64,000 bases of DNA, taken from Mucilaginibacter sp. JRF. GTDB taxonomy: Bacteria; Bacteroidota; Bacteroidia; Sphingobacteriales; Sphingobacteriaceae. Below are positions 26,931-36,104 of the stretch, in pieces. Under the pieces are notes generated by a model that was not told where the DNA came from, made no database searches, and was given only the letters and a program-made list of their open reading frames with translations. Each line of letters opens with the position of its first letter. Position 1 is the first letter of the stretch. The position numbers and the translations under genes are program-made. Location: positions 62,001 through 126,000 of the forward strand of contig NZ_JADFBY010000005.1 in the NCBI RefSeq assembly GCF_015223065.1. The letters run 5' to 3'.

Positions 26931-28379
26931 ATGGGCCAGAGAATTAAGATTAAAGCCTTGTTGGAGAGCGATGATACCAACATTGATGTAACCGTAAAGG
27001 GATGGGTGCGTACCTTCCGCAACAATCAGTTCATAGCTTTAAACGATGGTTCAACCAATAATAACGTACAAATAGTTGTTGATTTTGAGAATACCGATGC
27101 CGCTTTATTGAAGCGCATTACCACCGGCGCGGCCTTAAGCGTAACCGGTACCGTAGTGCCATCACTGGGTAAAGGCCAAAAAATCGACATTAAAGCTAAA
27201 GAGATAGAAATACTGGGCGATAGCGACCCGGAAAAATACCCGCTGCAACCTAAAAAGCACAGCCTGGAGTTTTTGCGCGAAATAGCGCACCTGCGTTTCC
27301 GTACCAATACGTTTGGCGCGGTGTTCAGGGTGCGTAACAGCTTGTCGTTCGCGGTACACCAGTTTTTTCAGGAGCGTGGCTTTGTGTATCTGCATACCCC
27401 GGTTGTTACCGCGTCGGATGCAGAGGGCGCAGGCGAAGCATTCAAGGTAACCAACTTTGATCTGGATAACATTCCGCGTACCGAAACGGGCGAGATCGAC
27501 TACAAACAGGATTTCTTCGGCAAAGCCACTAACCTTACCGTATCTGGCCAGTTAGAGGGCGAACTGGGTGCGATGGCGCTGAGCGACATTTACACCTTCG
27601 GCCCTACCTTCCGTGCCGAAAACTCGAATACTACCCGCCACCTGGCTGAGTTTTGGATGATAGAGCCCGAAATGGCTTTTTATGATCTGGATGATAACAT
27701 GGATCTGGCCGAAGGCTTGCTGAAGTATGTGATCAAATACGCTTTGGATAAGAACCTCGAGGATATTGAATTCCTGAGCCAGCGTTTGCAGGAAGAAGAA
27801 AAGCAAAAGCCGCAGAACGAGCGCTCAGAAATGACGCTGCTTGAAAAACTGCAATTTTGCCTGGATAACGATTTTGTGCGCCTTACTTACACCGAGGCTA
27901 TCGATATATTAAAGGAATCGACCCCGAACAAGAAAAAGAAATTCCAGTACCTGGTTGAGGGCTGGGGTACCGATCTGCAATCAGAACATGAGCGTTACCT
28001 GGTTGAAAAACATTTTAAAAAGCCGGTTATCCTGACGGATTATCCGAAGGAGATCAAAGCATTTTACATGCGCCAGAACGAGCCGGACGCCAATGGTCGC
28101 GAAACGGTACGCGCAATGGATATCTTGTTTCCGGGTATTGGCGAAATTGTAGGTGGTTCGCAACGTGAGGAGCGTTTGGACAAACTGGAACAACGTATGG
28201 ACGAGATGGGCATACCTAAAGAGGAGCTTTGGTGGTACCTGGATACCCGCCGCTTTGGTGCCTGCCCACATGCCGGTTTTGGCTTAGGCTTTGAGCGTTT
28301 AGTGCTGTTTGTTACCGGTATGGGTAACATCAGGGACGTTATACCTTTCCCAAGGTTCCCTAAAAACGCGGAGTTTTAA
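26931..28379 (+). CDS. asnS: Asparagine-tRNA ligase
   Basis: A 482-residue class IIb synthetase. The N-terminal OB-fold (about 10-110) contains [21 protein letters not shown]; class II motif 2 is [26 protein letters not shown] cut into [16 protein letters not shown], and motif 3 is [21 protein letters not shown]. The AsnRS-type residues around the amino-acid pocket favour AsnRS over AspRS. Ended by a 16-bp-stem terminator. Confidence 0.96.
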   Translation: MGQRIKIKALLESDDTNIDVTVKGWVRTFRNNQFIALNDGSTNNNVQIVVDFENTDAALLKRITTGAALSVTGTVVPSLGKGQKIDIKAKEIEILGDSDPEKYPLQPKKHSLEFLREIAHLRFRTNTFGAVFRVRNSLSFAVHQFFQERGFVYLHTPVVTASDAEGAGEAFKVTNFDLDNIPRTETGEIDYKQDFFGKATNLTVSGQLEGELGAMALSDIYTFGPTFRAENSNTTRHLAEFWMIEPEMAFYDLDDNMDLAEGLLKYVIKYALDKNLEDIEFLSQRLQEEEKQKPQNERSEMTLLEKLQFCLDNDFVRLTYTEAIDILKESTPNKKKKFQYLVEGWGTDLQSEHERYLVEKHFKKPVILTDYPKEIKAFYMRQNEPDANGRETVRAMDILFPGIGEIVGGSQREERLDKLEQRMDEMGIPKEELWWYLDTRRFGACPHAGFGLGFERLVLFVTGMGNIRDVIPFPRFPKNAEF

Positions 28380-28397
28380 TGGTAAGCATCTCTATAC

Positions 28398-28434
28398 AAA
28401 AACGGCCTTTAGCAATGCGCTAAAGGCCGTTTTT
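28398..28434. terminator. Bidirectional terminator between asnS and the cobalamin-binding-type gene
   Basis: A 16-bp perfect stem: 28398-28413 pairs with 28419-28434 around AATGC. The A-run and T-run ends provide U-tracts for both strands. Confidence 0.85.
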
Positions 28435-28436
28435 AT

Positions 28437-29366
28437 TTATACGCTGAATTTTATCCAGCCATTGCCCTCAAACCCGAATATGAATTGCTTAGGGTTGATA
28501 ATCTCGGCCATGATCTCTAACGAATCGACCAATCGTGGGCCAGGGCGGTTAAAATATTGGTTGCCATCGGCAATATAAAGCCGGTTGTTTTTAATGGCTT
28601 TTAACTCGGCAAAGCCGGGTTTATCTAACAATAAACTGATTTCGCGCATGGTGCGGTCGATAGAAAAGCCGCAAGGCATCAGCACAATAACATCCGGGTC
28701 GGCCAGGCGAATATCATCCCAATCCACATACGGCGAATGTTTACCGGCATCGGCCAATACAGGTTTACCACCGGCAATGCTTACCAATTCGGGTATCCAA
28801 TTGCCTGATACCATTAGTGGGTCTAACCACTCGATACAAGCTACGGTAGGCTTAGCGTCAATAAATTTTAACTTATGGCGAATAATGTTGATGCGTTCCT
28901 CCAGGTCTTCTATCAACGCATCACCGGCATCAGCCACATTTAATGTTGATGATACGCGCTTAATATCGGCCAACATATCATCAATACTATTGGGCTGTAA
29001 TGATATTATTTGAGCCGGTTTATCGAGGTGATCCTGCAATGCCTGCTGTATCTTGGGTAATGATACGGCGCAAACATCACACTGGTCCTGCGTTATAACG
29101 ATATCAGGCTGTAATTCCCTGATCACATCTTTTTTTACGGTATATAACGATAGCGCGTCGTTCAGTATCTCTTTTACCTTACTATCAATTTCGCCGCTGC
29201 TCAACCCATCCGGAATGTTGGCTTCGGTGCAAACAGGCAGGTTTTGTATGCTCTCCGGGTAGTCGCACTCGTGCGAGCGGCCAACCAGGTTTTGTTCCAA
29301 GCCTAAAGCGCAAATAATTTCGGTAGCTGATGGTAAAAGCGATATGATACGAAGTGATGATGACAT
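28437..29366 (-). CDS. Cobalamin-binding / ABC substrate-binding-type protein without signal peptide
   Basis: 309 residues with the BtuF-like periplasmic-binding fold: LRIISLLPSATEIICALGL, SHECDYPESI, PDIVITQDQCDVCAVSL, IEWLDPLMVSGNWIPELVSIAGG and DPDVIVLMPCGFSI. Close relatives bind vitamin B12 in the periplasm, but this one starts directly with the first beta strand and has no signal peptide, so it would be cytoplasmic. No transporter partner is nearby. The ligand is therefore uncertain. Confidence 0.8.
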   Translation of the reverse strand: MSSSLRIISLLPSATEIICALGLEQNLVGRSHECDYPESIQNLPVCTEANIPDGLSSGEIDSKVKEILNDALSLYTVKKDVIRELQPDIVITQDQCDVCAVSLPKIQQALQDHLDKPAQIISLQPNSIDDMLADIKRVSSTLNVADAGDALIEDLEERINIIRHKLKFIDAKPTVACIEWLDPLMVSGNWIPELVSIAGGKPVLADAGKHSPYVDWDDIRLADPDVIVLMPCGFSIDRTMREISLLLDKPGFAELKAIKNNRLYIADGNQYFNRPGPRLVDSLEIMAEIINPKQFIFGFEGNGWIKFSV

Positions 29367-29404
29367 GCAGAAAAAATTAATAGTACAGCGAAGCGATGAT
29401 CAGG

Positions 29405-29887
29405 TTATCGCCTCATTTCGCTAAGGATGGCCCTTAGCAGTTCATTGGCATGCTGCGACCCGATGATGTACAGCAAACCATCGCGATCGGTAAGGTGAAT
29501 AGCCTCACGCCCGCCCGCATAAAAACGGATGGTGCCGCGGGTATGCAAATTGTAAACCGGGTTATTGAACAGGTAACGGCTGTAAGTGCCCTTTTCGGCC
29601 TTAACAATACTGTTCAGATCTATTTTTACCAGGCGGGTGGTCCACAAACCATCCAGCATAATGCTTTTGTTTTGCACACGGGTACGAAAGTGCAGCAAGA
29701 AGCCCATAATGATGGAGATGATAATAATGGCGAAGCCTACTACAATAAGCAGATCGCCATTGCTATTATTACCCTCAGTAAAAAAGTAGGCCGCAAAGCA
29801 CGACATGGCCAGTACCAGCCTGATAGTTAGCGGGATAAACTCCCTGCCCAGGTATTGTTTCTCGATGTAAACAGGTTTGTCGCTCAT
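29405..29887 (-). CDS. Two-helix membrane protein with PH-like domain
   Basis: 160 residues: two membrane segments (about 20-38 and 44-66) and a C-terminal beta-rich cytoplasmic domain (about 70-160) with KSIMLDGLWTTRLVKIDLNS and GTIRFYAGGREAIHLTD, which resembles bacterial PH-like domains. Function unknown. It ends 39 bases before the cobalamin-type gene and starts 4 bases after the tilS stop, so it is probably in the tilS operon. Confidence 0.7.
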   Translation of the reverse strand: MSDKPVYIEKQYLGREFIPLTIRLVLAMSCFAAYFFTEGNNSNGDLLIVVGFAIIIISIIMGFLLHFRTRVQNKSIMLDGLWTTRLVKIDLNSIVKAEKGTYSRYLFNNPVYNLHTRGTIRFYAGGREAIHLTDRDGLLYIIGSQHANELLRAILSEMRR

Positions 29888-29890
29888 GCC

Positions 29891-31222
29891 TTATTTAAAC
29901 AGTTCGAATATAGTAACTTTTTTAGTGTTGTGGCTTACCTTGTAGCGTTCGTCGGGCCGGTAACCGGCAACCCACATAATATCGCCGTTGCCGTTCACTA
30001 ATAACGGTTTTTGCTGCTTTTTGTGTAGCGGTATTTTCAGGTTGATGAAAAAGTCGCTTAGCTTTTTGCGGGTTTTCATCCCCAGGGGATAAAAATAATC
30101 GCTTTGCTGCCAGTGGCGAATGCTAAGCGGATAGATCAGCTTATCCGCGTCAACAGATACCGCGAAAGGGTTATCCTTAACTATCAGCGGCGAATCATCA
30201 TGCAAAATGGCTATACGTTGCCCATCAAAACGCACCTCGTGGTCGGTTTCATTAATGATTACTGTTTCGGTTGATGCAGTGATGTTTTCAACCAATATCA
30301 ACTTGCCCCGGTCAACAGTTAACCTATGCGTTGCCGAAGCGAACCATTTGCCGCTTTGCGCATCCAGCGAAGCTATTACGTCATCAACCACAGGTTCGGT
30401 AAAACCATAAGGTTGCAGCAGTTTGTACAGCAACAGCTGTTGTGGCTGCAAGGCTTTAACGGCATCAACAGCTATATGAATCTCATCATTATGCGGAATA
30501 AACAGGTCGTGCCTTACCTCCGCAACCTTTAGCTCCAGCAATTCCTCCAACTGCCGAAAGTGGCGCAGGTTGTTATCAAAAGTATTCTCCAGGTTGGGGT
30601 TAAGCTCGCGCAGTTTGGGTACTACCTCGTGCCTCAATTTATTGCGCGCGTATTTGGTTGAGGCGTTCGAGCTATCCTCAACATAAGCTATATCCTCAGC
30701 CTTAACAATGGCTGCTATCTCCTCCCGCGTGAGGAAAAGCAGGGGCCTCACCAACACGCCGTTTTTAGGCAATATGCCATGCAGGCCCGCAATGCCGGTA
30801 CCACGTGTAAGGTTTAACAATATTGTTTCAATAGTATCGTTCTTGTGGTGGCCAAGCGCAATAAGGCGGTAATTATATTGTTGCCTTATTTGCTCGAACC
30901 AATTGTACCTCAGCTCTCTTGCCGCCATTTGTATGGAGATTTTATGAGCGTTGGCATACTGCGTGGTATCAAAATTGATGGTATGAAATGGTACGCCAAG
31001 TTGCGTGGCCAGGTCGAGGCAAAATTGCTGATCGGCATCGGCCTCGCTGCCTCGAAGGCCAAAGTTGCAATGTGCTATGCCAAAGCTGTAACCTGCCGCG
31101 CTGAATAACCGGGCAAGCAAAACAGAATCAATACCCCCGCTAACAGCTAACAAAATGCTGTTTTGAGGCGTAAAAAGACTATTTTGCTCAATAAATTCGG
31201 TAAAACGCTTAACAGGGAGCAT
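29891..31222 (-). CDS. tilS: tRNA(Ile)-lysidine synthase
   Basis: 443 residues. Uses ATP to attach lysine to the C34 of tRNA-Ile(CAU), so that it reads AUA. The PP-loop ILLAVSGGIDSVLLARLF starts at about residue 23, with ALGHHKNDTIETILLNLTRGTGI typical of the family. The C-terminal TilS domain (from about 360) ends in VAGYRPDERYKV. Divergent from the OstA-like gene, as in other Bacteroidota. Confidence 0.95.
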   Translation of the reverse strand: MLPVKRFTEFIEQNSLFTPQNSILLAVSGGIDSVLLARLFSAAGYSFGIAHCNFGLRGSEADADQQFCLDLATQLGVPFHTINFDTTQYANAHKISIQMAARELRYNWFEQIRQQYNYRLIALGHHKNDTIETILLNLTRGTGIAGLHGILPKNGVLVRPLLFLTREEIAAIVKAEDIAYVEDSSNASTKYARNKLRHEVVPKLRELNPNLENTFDNNLRHFRQLEELLELKVAEVRHDLFIPHNDEIHIAVDAVKALQPQQLLLYKLLQPYGFTEPVVDDVIASLDAQSGKWFASATHRLTVDRGKLILVENITASTETVIINETDHEVRFDGQRIAILHDDSPLIVKDNPFAVSVDADKLIYPLSIRHWQQSDYFYPLGMKTRKKLSDFFINLKIPLHKKQQKPLLVNGNGDIMWVAGYRPDERYKVSHNTKKVTIFELFK

Positions 31223-31260
31223 GCATCAAAATTATTAATTTAATAAGCCCCGCAAAAAAC

Positions 31261-31268
31261 TAATTTTG
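31261..31268 (+). promoter_or_regulatory. Putative -7 box for the OstA-like gene
   Basis: TAATTTTG fits TAnnTTTG and ends only 5 bases before the GTG start at 31274, suggesting a transcript with almost no leader. Confidence 0.42.
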
Positions 31269-31273
31269 CCAAC

Positions 31274-33745
31274 GTGAATAAATGCCTTTTAAGTTTACTG
31301 TTGCTACTGATCACAGGCGTAGCTTTTGCTCAAAAAAAGAAAACGCAGGTACAGGTTACCAAGTCTGATCGGAGCGAGGTTTTCAGGATTTCCGGCAAAG
31401 AAGTCCAGAAGATTTATAATGGCACCTTTGTTCATGAAAATACGGTGATGCAATCAGACAGTGCCTATCTGTATTTTAAAGAGAACATGTTTGACGCGTT
31501 TGGTAATGTGCACATCATTCAGGGCGATACGCTGAACATTTACTCGGATAAGCTGAATTATAGCGGCAATACCAAAACGGCTATCCTTACCAATAATGTA
31601 AAGATGATCGACAAGGATGCCATCCTAACCACTGATTATTTGACCTATAACACAGCTACCAAAATAGGTACGTATACCGGCGGCGGTAAACTCATCAATA
31701 AGGATAATACCCTCACCAGTAAAAACGGCTATTACTTTGCCGGTTCGCGCGATGCTTATTTTAGGTACGATGTAGTGTTGAACACGGTTGACGCGCTGAT
31801 CAAGACCGATACCATGCGCTACAACAGCGGCAGCCGCATTGCTTATTTTTACGGGCCTACCAATATTTACGGCAAGGCTAAGGATAAAGATACCCTGTAT
31901 ACCGAATACGGAACCTACAATACGGTGAACGAGCAAGCTTTCTTCACCAAGAACAATTTGTACAAGCAAGGCACCAAATCGTTAAAAGGTGATACTTTGT
32001 TTTACGACCGGTTGCTGGGGCTTGGGCGTGCGGTTAAGCATATTACGTTTAATGATAAGGAGCAGAAAGTAACCATGAAGGGCGACCTCGGCGTATTTAA
32101 CCGCAAGGAGGAACGCACCGTAGTTACCGAGAATGCCTACATAATACTGGTTACCGAAGAAAAGGACACCACACAAACCGATACCACCAAAAAGCTCGAC
32201 AAAATAAAAACCGACAGTTTGGAAAAGGTATCACCCAAAAAACCGGCAAAGCCACTTGAGGTAAAAGCGCCGGCGGCAACGGTGAAGAAACCGGCAGCGA
32301 AGCCCGCCGGAAAGTCAAAAACACCGGTGCCAACCTCTACATCAACCATTGTTATTAACGAGAAGGGCGAGCGCATCAAGGTCGATTCGGTATACATGAG
32401 TGCCGATACGCTTGAAACGCAGATCATCACCTATAAAAAGCTGAAGGCCTTACAGGAATTACGACGACTGGCCAACGTGCGCGATACCGCCGCACGCCCC
32501 GCTGTTCCCGCGAAACCGAAACCTATTGTTTACAAAACATCGCCAAAGGTGCTGAGTGTTGATCCGCCTAAAATGCGTTTTGATACCGGTTACCGTCTTC
32601 CGCTGTTATTCGGCAAACCAAAACCTGCACCGGTTAAGGTTGATAGTGCCGCACTTAAAAAGGCCGCGGCAAAAACGGATAGCACCGCCAAGGGTAAACC
32701 CGATAGCGCTATTGTCACCAAAGCCGATAGCGCGCGCAAACTGGGAAATGTACCGGGCAAGGTAGATTCTGTTTACATGACCACCAAGGTTAAGCTGAGC
32801 GATACCAGCCGCGTAAGGGTGATATTCGCCTATCACGATGCCAAGATCTATAAGTCGGACTTGCAGGCTAAAGCCGACTCGATGTTCTATAGTTATGCCG
32901 ACTCCACCATCCGTTGTTATATAAAACCCATTATGTGGACGCAGGGCTCGCAACTATCCGGCGATACCATCAATCTGCAAATGAAGAATAAGAAGCTGGA
33001 CAATATGGACATATATTATAACTCATTTGTGGTCAATGTGGATAAGGATGATTCGACCCACTTTAACCAGGTGGGCGGTAAAAAAATGCGCGGCTTTTTC
33101 AAGGATAATAAGCTCAACGTAATGTTTGTTGACGGCAATGCCGAGAGTATTTACTTTGACCGTGATAGCACCACCAAGGTTGTTAGCGGCATGGGGCGCT
33201 CGCTTAGCAGTCGTATGCGTATCAGATTTAATGCTAATAAGCCTATCACTATGGCTTTTATGTCGAAAGTTGATACCAAGTATGGGCCTATTGGTAAAGT
33301 AACCGAAGATGACCGCATACTTAAAGGCTTTATATGGAAACCAAAGGAGCGCCCGGCATCAAAAGAGATGGTGATCAATTCGGCAAAACGCAAGGCCGCC
33401 AACCGTGCCGCTGCACGGGCTGAAGCCGCCGTGCAACAAGCCGCCGAAGCCAAAAAAGCTGCCGCGTCTAAGCCAGTTACGGGTGCCAAAGGGCAGCCTC
33501 CGGTTAAGGGCGCTCCGCAAAATCCCGCGGTTATGCAAAAGGTGAACGCTACTGATAGTACAGCCCGAGATTCAAGCATCAACCTGCTTCCCGGTAATCT
33601 AAAGAATGAGAACCGCAACCGCGTTACTGACGGCACGTTAAACACTGCCCCTGTAATTATGCCTGCGGTTATCCCTCAAAAAGATACCGCTACGGTTAAA
33701 CCAGCGCCTACCCAGCCCGCACGTAAGGATAGCACAGCGCAATAA
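31274..33745 (+). CDS. OstA-like envelope protein (LptA/LptD-related)
   Basis: 823 residues with a GTG start. Signal peptide MNKCLLSLLLLLITGVAFAQ. The first about 290 residues are a run of OstA-type beta-jellyroll strands (YLYFKENMFDAFGNVHIIQG, ILTNNVKMIDKDAILTTDYL), as in LptA and the N-domain of LptD, which bind lipopolysaccharide in the periplasm. Another OstA-like stretch (about 505-680) follows. Between and after these lie long low-complexity Lys/Ala/Pro-rich segments (about 300-360, 455-500, 700-823). No beta-barrel is evident, so it is a periplasmic LPS-handling candidate rather than LptD itself. Confidence 0.85.
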   Translation: MNKCLLSLLLLLITGVAFAQKKKTQVQVTKSDRSEVFRISGKEVQKIYNGTFVHENTVMQSDSAYLYFKENMFDAFGNVHIIQGDTLNIYSDKLNYSGNTKTAILTNNVKMIDKDAILTTDYLTYNTATKIGTYTGGGKLINKDNTLTSKNGYYFAGSRDAYFRYDVVLNTVDALIKTDTMRYNSGSRIAYFYGPTNIYGKAKDKDTLYTEYGTYNTVNEQAFFTKNNLYKQGTKSLKGDTLFYDRLLGLGRAVKHITFNDKEQKVTMKGDLGVFNRKEERTVVTENAYIILVTEEKDTTQTDTTKKLDKIKTDSLEKVSPKKPAKPLEVKAPAATVKKPAAKPAGKSKTPVPTSTSTIVINEKGERIKVDSVYMSADTLETQIITYKKLKALQELRRLANVRDTAARPAVPAKPKPIVYKTSPKVLSVDPPKMRFDTGYRLPLLFGKPKPAPVKVDSAALKKAAAKTDSTAKGKPDSAIVTKADSARKLGNVPGKVDSVYMTTKVKLSDTSRVRVIFAYHDAKIYKSDLQAKADSMFYSYADSTIRCYIKPIMWTQGSQLSGDTINLQMKNKKLDNMDIYYNSFVVNVDKDDSTHFNQVGGKKMRGFFKDNKLNVMFVDGNAESIYFDRDSTTKVVSGMGRSLSSRMRIRFNANKPITMAFMSKVDTKYGPIGKVTEDDRILKGFIWKPKERPASKEMVINSAKRKAANRAAARAEAAVQQAAEAKKAAASKPVTGAKGQPPVKGAPQNPAVMQKVNATDSTARDSSINLLPGNLKNENRNRVTDGTLNTAPVIMPAVIPQKDTATVKPAPTQPARKDSTAQ

Positions 33746-33785
33746 AAAATTAGCTTAACACTGTATTCCCATTAAAATAATTTTT

Positions 33786-33809
33786 AAATAAATGAATATT
33801 CATTTATTT
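33786..33809. promoter_or_regulatory. Perfect 24-bp palindrome, likely TetR operator
   Basis: Two exact 12-base halves centred on TGAATATTCA (33792-33803 region), 22 bases upstream of the tetR ATG. The position and symmetry are those of an autoregulatory operator, overlapping the expected promoter. Confidence 0.7.
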
Positions 33810-33831
33810 TTACTTTATGAAAGAATAATTA

Positions 33832-34422
33832 ATGCGAAGCAGGGATATTGATAAACAATTGCTTGTAAAACAAAAAGCGATAGAGTTGATGGTGCGCGAA
33901 GGTTTTGAAGGCTTTAGTATGAACAAGCTGGCCAAAGCCTGTGGAATATCGGTAGGTACGCTGTACATCTATTACAAGGATAAGGATGACCTTATTATAC
34001 AGATAGCCGAGGAGGAGGCCAAGCGCATGAGCAGTATGATGCTGGATGATTTTGACCCCGAAGCCGGTTTTGCCGAGGGATTGAAACAGCAGTGGAAAAA
34101 CCGCTCAATACATATGATAGAGAACCAGCAAACCACACTGTTTTTTGAGCAGCTGCGAAGTTCAACCTATCAGAGTGTGATATACGAGAGCTACTTTGAT
34201 GAGTTTAAGGTGAAGATGAGCCGCTTTATGAAAAACGCTATCGACCGTGGCGAGATCAACCCTATGCCGATGGAGGTATATTGGTCGGTAGCTTTTGCGC
34301 CGCTGTATAATTTGGTGCGTTTTCATAACGAGGGGCGTAGCATTGGCGGCCGGTCATTCGTATTAACCAATGATATGATATGGCAAACCTTTGAGCTGGT
34401 ATTGAAAGCGCTAAAAAAATGA
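33832..34422 (+). CDS. TetR/AcrR family transcriptional regulator
   Basis: 196 residues. The helix-turn-helix is at about residues 27-55 (FSMNKLAKACGISVGTLYIY, with YKDKDDL), followed by a helical ligand-binding domain of the usual length with no recognisable ligand signature. It precedes a small protein and an MFS transporter on the same strand, so it probably represses this cassette and itself through the upstream palindrome. Confidence 0.9.
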   Translation: MRSRDIDKQLLVKQKAIELMVREGFEGFSMNKLAKACGISVGTLYIYYKDKDDLIIQIAEEEAKRMSSMMLDDFDPEAGFAEGLKQQWKNRSIHMIENQQTTLFFEQLRSSTYQSVIYESYFDEFKVKMSRFMKNAIDRGEINPMPMEVYWSVAFAPLYNLVRFHNEGRSIGGRSFVLTNDMIWQTFELVLKALKK

Positions 34423-34441
34423 TCGTTGTAAAAATGTTTTT

Positions 34442-34678
34442 ATGGATGGTTCGTCAATAAACCCTGCCGGGGTGCTGGTTTTTAAAACCAACATCAGTAC
34501 CTCAACCGATAAGGCCAACATTAGCCGGTTGCTTGATGCCGATGAGGCTATCAACGATTGGCACATTGATCTGGATGATTGCGATAAGGTGCTGCGTGTT
34601 GTAACCCACCGCCTTTGTGCAATGGATGTTATTGAACTGGTTAACCAAAAAGGTTACCTGTGTATTGAACTTATTTAA
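34442..34678 (+). CDS. Small alpha-beta protein, HMA-like fold without CxxC
   Basis: 78 residues, between tetR and the MFS gene with gaps of 19 and 10 bases. The pattern VLVFKTNISTSTDKANISRLL...HIDLDDCDKVLRVV...VIELVNQKGYLCIEL suggests the beta-alpha-beta-beta-alpha-beta fold of heavy-metal-associated domains, but the metal-binding CxxC is absent; three single Cys remain. It may instead bind a ligand or the regulator. Function unknown. Confidence 0.72.
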   Translation: MDGSSINPAGVLVFKTNISTSTDKANISRLLDADEAINDWHIDLDDCDKVLRVVTHRLCAMDVIELVNQKGYLCIELI

Positions 34679-34688
34679 CTGATAACAA

Positions 34689-35969
34689 ATGAAACCTGAT
34701 ACTACAGCGGTAACATTTACCGCTTATCAAAAATTACTGATAGCACTACTGGCACTGCTGCAATTTACCGTGGTGCTTGATTTTATGGTGTTATCGCCCC
34801 TTGGCGATATCCTGATGAAATCGTTAGATATGACGCCCTCTCGCTTTGGCATGGTGGTATCATCATACGCCTTTAGCGCGGGTGCATCGGGCCTGCTTGC
34901 CGCCGGCTTTGCCGATAGGTTTGACCGTAAGAAACTACTGGTGTTTTTCTACAGCGGCTTTATTATCGGCACACTATGCTGCGGCCTGGCCAATAGCTAT
35001 TGGATGCTGCTTGGCGCACGCATATTCACCGGCTTGTTTGGTGGCGTTATAGGCGCTATATCATTAGCCGTAGTTACCGATGTTTTTGAGATAAACCAAC
35101 GCGGCCGTGTAATGGGCGTGGTACAAATGGGCTTTGCCGCCAGCCAGGTATTGGGCATACCTGTGGGGTTATATTTTGCCAACAAATGGGGCTGGCATGC
35201 GCCGTTCATCATGATCGTGTTCCTGGCTATAGTTATTGGCCTGGTGGTGCTTTTAAGGATGCAGCCCGTTACCAAACACATCGGCTTACAAAAAGATAAA
35301 AACCCTTTTGTGCACTTGTGGCATTCCATAGCCAACCCTAAATACCAAACCGGGTTTTGGGCAACGGCATTCCTGTCTATTGGTGGCTTTATGATGATGC
35401 CTTTCGGTAGCGCCTATCTTATCAATAATATCGGCATATCGCAAGAGCAATTGCCGACCGTGTTTTTATGCAGCGGACTGGCCTCTATCATCATTATGCC
35501 GATGATAGGTAAGCTGAGCGACAGATATGATAAATTCAAACTTTTCGCGGCAGGTTCGGCATTAGCTATTGTGATGATATTGATATACACCCAACTACCA
35601 CGCGTGCCCCTTTGGGAAGTGGTGGTGCTTAACATGATCATGTTCATCGGCATTATGGGCCGTATCATCCCATCAACAGCCTTAACCACGGCAATCCCGG
35701 AGATGGTTGACCGTGGCGCTTTCATGAGTGTTAACTCATCGCTACAGCAAATGGCGGGCGGTGTTGCTGCCTTGTGCGCGGGTTTAATAGTTACCCAGCC
35801 GCATAAGCATGGCCCGTTACAGCATTATGATATTTTGGGCTATGTGGTTTGTACCGCCATTGTGCTATGCCTGTACATGGTATATCGCGTTAGCGTAATG
35901 GTGAAGAACAAAGCAGCCGCGCCACCGGCAATACAACAGGCCGAAAGTTTGAACGAGGCTTTATCTTAA
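34689..35969 (+). CDS. MFS transporter (drug/sugar efflux type)
   Basis: 426 residues with 12 predicted membrane helices. The family signature between helices 2 and 3 is FADRFDRKKLLVF, and GRVMGVVQMGFAASQVLGIP is the helix-5 region. Subfamily resembles AraJ/drug exporters. As the last gene of the TetR cassette it is the likely effector, exporting whatever the regulator senses. Confidence 0.9.
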   Translation: MKPDTTAVTFTAYQKLLIALLALLQFTVVLDFMVLSPLGDILMKSLDMTPSRFGMVVSSYAFSAGASGLLAAGFADRFDRKKLLVFFYSGFIIGTLCCGLANSYWMLLGARIFTGLFGGVIGAISLAVVTDVFEINQRGRVMGVVQMGFAASQVLGIPVGLYFANKWGWHAPFIMIVFLAIVIGLVVLLRMQPVTKHIGLQKDKNPFVHLWHSIANPKYQTGFWATAFLSIGGFMMMPFGSAYLINNIGISQEQLPTVFLCSGLASIIIMPMIGKLSDRYDKFKLFAAGSALAIVMILIYTQLPRVPLWEVVVLNMIMFIGIMGRIIPSTALTTAIPEMVDRGAFMSVNSSLQQMAGGVAALCAGLIVTQPHKHGPLQHYDILGYVVCTAIVLCLYMVYRVSVMVKNKAAAPPAIQQAESLNEALS

Positions 35970-35980
35970 ATTATAAAAGA

Positions 35981-36014
35981 GGGGCAGCCAATCAGGTTGC
36001 CCCGCTTTGTTTTT
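35981..36014 (+). terminator. Terminator after the MFS gene
   Basis: GGGGCAGCC (35981-35989) pairs with GGTTGCCCC (35995-36003) with one G-U pair and a 5-base loop; a T-rich tract follows. Confidence 0.7.
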
Positions 36015-36104
36015 GCGCTGCTACTCTGCTGCGGAATAAAAATTGTGTCGCCACAAAACAAATACAATTCAAAAAGTATTTGATAGGGAAACAGACACAA
36101 AAAC

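Noticed and set aside
33786..33809. Palindrome upstream of tetR as a terminator for the OstA-like gene
   Set aside because: It is AT-rich, has no loop and lacks a U-tract of the usual sort; an operator fits better, though dual function is not excluded.
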